Origin: CADEEN01 sp031389585
GTDB lineage: Bacteria; Pseudomonadota; Gammaproteobacteria; Burkholderiales; Burkholderiaceae_C
Direction of reading: 5' to 3'
Assembly: GCA_031389585.1 (NCBI GenBank)
Contig: JANMSS010000162.1
Coordinates: 1-9,855, forward strand
Length of the DNA: 9,855 nt
The notes under the pieces were generated by a model that was not told the origin of the DNA, ran no database searches, and saw nothing but the letters and a program-made list of their open reading frames with translations. A program made the position numbers and the translations under genes. Shown in pieces: positions 7,371 through 9,855 of this stretch; position 1 is the first letter of the stretch; each line of letters starts with the position of its first letter.

Positions 7371-7388
7371 GGCCGCTCCCGAGCGGCC
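7371..7388. terminator. Perfect hairpin between the two repeats, candidate bidirectional terminator
   Basis: GGCCGCTC (7371-7378) pairs with GAGCGGCC (7381-7388) around CC, giving an 8-bp perfect stem that would open to a 4-base loop. It sits in the middle of the 121-bp gap between two converging genes, where a terminator for both is expected. There is no T-run on either side. It may instead be a structural part of the repeat element. Confidence 0.4.
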
Positions 7389-7396
7389 TGAGCTCC

Positions 7397-7434
7397 CCCT
7401 CGGGGGGCGCGAGCGCAGCGAGCTGGGGGCCGTC
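7397..7434. repeat. GC-rich repeat, copy 2, reaching the stop codon of the protease gene
   Basis: This is the second 38-bp copy, with 36 of 38 bases identical to copy 1. It overlaps the TGA stop of the minus-strand protease gene (7433-7435), so the repeat begins right at the end of that coding region. Together the two copies and the hairpin between them fill nearly the whole convergent gap. Confidence 0.8.
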
Positions 7435-8089
7435 AATTCGGCCGTTTGGTCAGGCGCATCGTGTCGTTGTCGCGCTTCATCTGAAAGCGCATGAGGAAAC
7501 TGTTGCCTAGCAACACATGCTCCATCGCCGTGGGCATCACCACGGCTTGCACATTGGCGACCTCGACCTCGCCCACGCGCACGGACGACAGCGTCACCAT
7601 GCTGATCGGGACGCGGCCATTGGCAGTCCCGGCAAAGCCGCGCGGTGCGTTCTTGTAGTCGACGCCCAGCCGATCGGCGTCTGACTGACCCATCGCGATG
7701 GCCGTAGCGCCGGTGTCAACCAGAAAACTCACCGCCTTGCCATTGATCTGACCGTGGGTCGTAAAGTGGCCGCCGCCGGTGGCCGTCAACACGATTTCAT
7801 TGACGCCGATGCCACGGGCAGCACTCGCGGCATCGCCGACGCGAACCTGGCTGGCGCCGGCAACCAGCAGCCGGCGCTGCCCGTGGACATCGACTTCGGC
7901 CTGGGTTGCCGACAGCGACAGCAGCCGTACGCCTTGCACCGTGGCACCGACCTCGACCACCCGAGGCACGCCGTCAATCACCAGCAGCGCCTGGCGGCTG
8001 CCCATGCTGCCGTTGAGCGTCACGGTTTGCGCGCACGCCGGCGCGCCCAGGGCCAGCAGCGCGGTCGCCATCAGTGCTGCGCAGCGCAT
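7433..8089 (-). CDS. Exported retropepsin-like aspartic protease (clan AA, TIGR02281-like)
   Basis: This 218-residue protein has a signal peptide, MRCAALMATALLALGAPACA, with likely cleavage before Q21, so it acts in the periplasm or at the membrane. The C-terminal half (about 105-205) is a retropepsin-like domain: GHFTTHGQINGKAVSFLVDTGATAI with catalytic D125 in DTGAT, then VPISMVTLSSVRVGEVEVANV, then VLLGNSFLMRF, the second conserved block. One DTG motif per chain implies a dimeric active site, as in retroviral proteases. The N-terminal half (about 22-95) is a strand-rich region (GSRQALLVIDGVPRVVEVGA) that resembles the small beta domain of type II secretion protein GspC. This resemblance is inferred by eye. 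The gene starts 5 bp after the yajQ stop on the same strand, without a strong ribosome-binding site. Its substrate is unknown. Confidence 0.85.
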   Translation of the reverse strand: MRCAALMATALLALGAPACAQTVTLNGSMGSRQALLVIDGVPRVVEVGATVQGVRLLSLSATQAEVDVHGQRRLLVAGASQVRVGDAASAARGIGVNEIVLTATGGGHFTTHGQINGKAVSFLVDTGATAIAMGQSDADRLGVDYKNAPRGFAGTANGRVPISMVTLSSVRVGEVEVANVQAVVMPTAMEHVLLGNSFLMRFQMKRDNDTMRLTKRPN

Positions 8090-8094
8090 GCGGC

Positions 8095-8598
8095 TCAGTC
8101 GCGGAAGTTTTCGAACTTCAATGGCACCTCGGTGATCTCGCGTCTCAACAGGGCGATCACTGACTGCAACTCGTCGCGCTTGGCTGAGGTGATGCGCACA
8201 CTGTCACCCTGGATCGCGGCCTGTGCCTTGAGTTTGCTTTGCTTGACCAGGGTCTGGATCTTTTTAGCCAACTCGCTGTCGATGCCGCACTTGACGCCCA
8301 CCGGCTGGCGGACCTTGTCGCCGCCGGCCTTCTCGATCTTGGCGCTGTCGTCGAGAAAGCGCATGTCCACGCCGCGTTTGGCCAGCTTGGCCAGCAGGAT
8401 GTCCTTGACCTGGCCGATTTGGAAGTCGTTGTCGGCGTGCAGCATCAGGTCGCGCTCCTTGGCGCCCTTCTCCGTCAAGTCGATCCTGGCGCCCGAACCC
8501 TTGAAATCGAAGCGCGTGCCGATTTCCTTGTTGCTCTGCTCCACGGCGTTGCGCAACTCCACGAAGTCGGGTTCGAGAACGGTGTCGAAGCTGGGCAT
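8095..8598 (-). CDS. yajQ: YajQ-family nucleotide-binding protein (DUF520)
   Basis: This 167-residue cytoplasmic protein matches YajQ along its whole length. It starts MPSFDTVLEPDFVELRNAV, includes TRFDFKGSGARIDL, the middle block LHADNDFQIGQVKDILLAKLAKRGVD, then SKLKAQAAIQGDSVRITSAKRDELQSVIALLR, and closes FENFRD (E. coli YajQ ends FKNFRD). The family has two ferredoxin-like domains and binds nucleotides or RNA. Some members bind cyclic di-GMP and modulate transcription. Whether this one does is not visible. The start at 8598 is set by the conserved MPSFD. The open frame upstream of it overlaps murB and has no family similarity. No strong ribosome-binding site is seen. The retropepsin gene follows after only 5 bp, and murB is divergent across a 53-bp gap. 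Confidence 0.95.
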   Translation of the reverse strand: MPSFDTVLEPDFVELRNAVEQSNKEIGTRFDFKGSGARIDLTEKGAKERDLMLHADNDFQIGQVKDILLAKLAKRGVDMRFLDDSAKIEKAGGDKVRQPVGVKCGIDSELAKKIQTLVKQSKLKAQAAIQGDSVRITSAKRDELQSVIALLRREITEVPLKFENFRD

Positions 8599-8651
8599 TG
8601 GTAAACGCAGACTGTTGCGGTCGTGGCGCGCTGATGGGTCAAAATTCTCCC
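8599..8651. promoter_or_regulatory. Divergent yajQ/murB promoter region, possible leaderless murB start
   Basis: The 53-bp gap between two divergent genes must carry both promoters unless they lie inside the coding regions. For murB, CAAAAT (8640-8645) is a fair -10 box ending 6 bases before the ATG. Transcription would then begin at or next to the start codon, which agrees with the absence of a ribosome-binding site. A TTGCGG at 8615-8620 could be its -35, but the 19-base spacing is long. On the minus strand TTGACC (complement of 8637-8642) could be a -35 for yajQ. These assignments are tentative. Confidence 0.35.
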
Positions 8652-9692
8652 ATGTCCCATGCCACTGTAGCCGCTTCGCCCTTCGAGCATGGTGTAAACC
8701 TGCGCACATTCAACAGCTTCGGGCTGCCCGCGGTGGCCCACACGCTGGTGCGCATCGACAGCGACGCTGCGCTGCGGCGCGTGGTCGACCATCCGGAGTT
8801 GGGACGTGCGCCCAAGTTCATCCTGGGTGGCGGCAGCAATGTGATCTTCACCCGCGATCCGCAGGCCGTGGTCCTGAAGGTCGAAGTTCGCGGCTTGCGC
8901 CTGGTGCAGGAGCGTCCCGAGGCCTGGATCGTCGAGGCCGGCGCCGGCGAGAACTGGCAGGACACCGTGGCCTGGACGCTGGCGCAGGGCTGGCCCGGGC
9001 TGGAGAACCTGGCGCTGATCCCGGGCTGTGTGGGTGCGGCGCCGGTGCAGAACATCGGCGCCTACGGTGTCGAGTTGAAGGATCGTTTCCACTCGCTCGA
9101 CGTGGTTGACCTGGTCACCGGCCGCAGCGTGACCTTCGATGCGGCGATGTGCCGGTTCGGCTACCGCGACAGCGTGTTCAAGCACGAGCTGGCAGGCAAG
9201 GGCGTCATCACCCGCGTGCGCTTTGCGCTGCCCAGGCCTTGGCAACCGGTGTTCGGCTACCTCGAGCTCGAACGCAAGCGGCACGAGACGGGAATTGCGG
9301 CGCCCGATGCGCGAACCATCTTCGATTGGGTCTGCGCAATCCGGCGCGGTAAGCTGCCTGACCCGGCCTTGATTGGCAACGTGGGTAGCTACTTCAAGAA
9401 CCCTGTGGTCACCGTCGAGCAGTGCCGCGACATCATCGGGCGCGATCCCGAGGTGGTGCACTACCCTATGCCCGACGGCAGCGTCAAGTTGGCCGCAGGC
9501 TGGTTGATCGATGCCTGCGGCTGGAAGGGCAAGTCAATCGGCCGTGCTGGCGTCTATGAAAAGCAAGCCCTGGTGCTGGTCAATCGTGGCGGCGCGTCGG
9601 GCGCGGAGGTCTTGACGCTGGCGCAGGCCATTCAAGAGAGCGTTTATGGGCGATTCGGCATTCGGCTGGAGCCTGAGCCTGTTGTTGTGTAG
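8652..9692 (+). CDS. murB: MurB, UDP-N-acetylenolpyruvoylglucosamine reductase
   Basis: This 346-residue cytoplasmic flavoenzyme reduces UDP-GlcNAc-enolpyruvate to UDP-MurNAc with NADPH, the second committed step of peptidoglycan synthesis. The FAD-binding part is seen in NLRTFNSFGLPA (16-27), FILGGGSNVIF, VEAGAGENWQDTV, and PGLENLALIPGCVGAAPVQNIGAYGVEL, all nearly as in E. coli MurB. Catalytic residues are present: R172 in GYRDSVFKHE, S246 in GSYFKNPV, and the glutamate of LEPEP at the C-terminus (339-343). This is a type I MurB of normal length (E. coli has 342). The start at 8652 is placed by homology at MSHATVAASPFEHG. An in-frame ATG at 8634 is possible, and neither has a ribosome-binding site. 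The final 66 bases of the gene recur in inverted orientation at the window's end, but the gene itself looks complete. Confidence 0.96.
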   Translation: MSHATVAASPFEHGVNLRTFNSFGLPAVAHTLVRIDSDAALRRVVDHPELGRAPKFILGGGSNVIFTRDPQAVVLKVEVRGLRLVQERPEAWIVEAGAGENWQDTVAWTLAQGWPGLENLALIPGCVGAAPVQNIGAYGVELKDRFHSLDVVDLVTGRSVTFDAAMCRFGYRDSVFKHELAGKGVITRVRFALPRPWQPVFGYLELERKRHETGIAAPDARTIFDWVCAIRRGKLPDPALIGNVGSYFKNPVVTVEQCRDIIGRDPEVVHYPMPDGSVKLAAGWLIDACGWKGKSIGRAGVYEKQALVLVNRGGASGAEVLTLAQAIQESVYGRFGIRLEPEPVVV

Positions 9693-9721
9693 GTTGTTCT
9701 CGTGCCGAGTCGGCGCCGGGA

Positions 9722-9761
9722 GTGCCCCGGCAGGCAGTCACTTTGGTGCCCGCCGGGGCAC
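9722..9761. terminator. Imperfect inner hairpin, candidate natural element downstream of murB
   Basis: GTGCCCCGGC (9722-9731) pairs with GCCGGGGCAC (9752-9761). After an A-C mismatch (9732/9751), GGCA (9733-9736) pairs with TGCC (9747-9750), leaving a 10-base loop, GTCACTTTGG. An unpaired A at 9721 separates this stem from the exact outer arms. These imperfections make it look like a genuine genomic hairpin, and probably the fold-back point. No T-run follows, so it may be a repeat element and not a terminator. Confidence 0.45.
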
Positions 9762-9789
9762 CCCGGCGCCGACTCGGCACGAGAACAAC

Positions 9790-9855
9790 CTACACAACAA
9801 CAGGCTCAGGCTCCAGCCGAATGCCGAATCGCCCATAAACGCTCTCTTGAATGGC
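9790..9855 (-). pseudogene. murB: Inverted copy of the murB 3' end (21 codons plus stop), probably artefactual
   Basis: Read on the minus strand from the last base of the window, this segment encodes AIQESVYGRFGIRLEPEPVV and one more V, then TAG, identical to murB codons 326-346. It is the right arm of the terminal palindrome and not an independent gene. If the palindrome is real, it would be the end of a second, convergent murB copy running into the neighbouring sequence. A fold-back of the assembly is the simpler reading. Confidence 0.7.

Larger units (their letters stand above)
9627..9855. repeat. Long inverted repeat with 94-bp identical arms at the window end
   Basis: Bases 9627-9720 and 9762-9855 are exact reverse complements over all 94 positions, checked base by base, with 41 bases between. 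The left arm starts inside murB at codon 326 and runs 28 bases past its stop. The right arm runs to the last base of the window. Exact identity through coding sequence, ending with the contig, is what an assembly or amplification fold-back produces. A real palindrome this long would be unstable in most bacteria. Confidence 0.95.

Noticed and set aside
8475..9461. A 328-codon open frame antisense to murB and overlapping yajQ
   Set aside because: It covers conserved murB sequence on the other strand and part of yajQ in a different frame. Its composition is low-complexity and it has no family features.
9627..9855. The terminal palindrome as a transposon end or a telomere-like hairpin
   Set aside because: No transposase gene or target duplication is visible. 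The arms include murB coding sequence, which fits a fold-back better than a mobile element end or a linear replicon terminus.

Overview
The window looks like a piece of a Burkholderiales chromosome, probably from the Comamonadaceae or a near relative. This rests on high GC with strong G/C at third codon positions, a livHMGF transport operon, a divergent yajQ/murB pair, a retropepsin-like periplasmic protease next to yajQ, and GC-rich repeats between genes. The family assignment is inferred from gene content and remembered family patterns, not from a search. The left end cuts livH. The right end is a fold-back of the end of murB, which suggests that an assembled contig stops there.

Layout. 1-2858 (+): 3' end of livH, then livM, livG and livF, which encode the membrane and ATPase parts of a branched-chain amino acid (or related substrate) ABC importer. 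No substrate-binding protein gene is visible. The gap before livM holds a GC-rich inverted repeat, and the gap before livF holds a copy of a widespread short repeat. 2981-3639 (-): a two-gene toxin-antitoxin module, PIN-domain toxin first, whose stop overlaps the start of a ribbon-helix-helix antitoxin. A perfect 16-bp palindrome just upstream of the toxin start is a good operator candidate. 3780-4313 (-): a membrane-anchored SRPBCC/polyketide-cyclase-like protein. 4479-7311 (+): an exported protein of unknown function, followed 22 bp later by a Dcp-type M3 zinc peptidase. 7312-7432: a short convergent gap filled by two nearly identical GC-rich repeats around a hairpin. 7433-8598 (-): yajQ followed 5 bp later by an exported retropepsin-like aspartic protease gene. 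8652-9692 (+): murB, divergent from yajQ. 9627-9855: a near-perfect long palindrome.

How the genes fit together. LivM and LivH form the membrane channel and LivG and LivF energise it. The PIN/antitoxin pair and the SRPBCC gene are unrelated to the transporter and lie on the opposite strand. The unknown exported protein and the peptidase are probably co-transcribed. yajQ and the retropepsin gene appear to form one transcript that leaves from the same 53-bp gap as murB. MurB makes UDP-N-acetylmuramate for peptidoglycan.

I found no convincing new multi-gene system. The points most worth checking are the terminal palindrome (most likely an assembly fold-back seeded on a natural hairpin), the palindromic operator candidate of the toxin-antitoxin operon, the yajQ-retropepsin coupling, and the repeats placed in gene junctions. 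No tRNA, rRNA, CRISPR array, insertion sequence or phage gene was seen. No gene-free stretch exceeds 300 bases.
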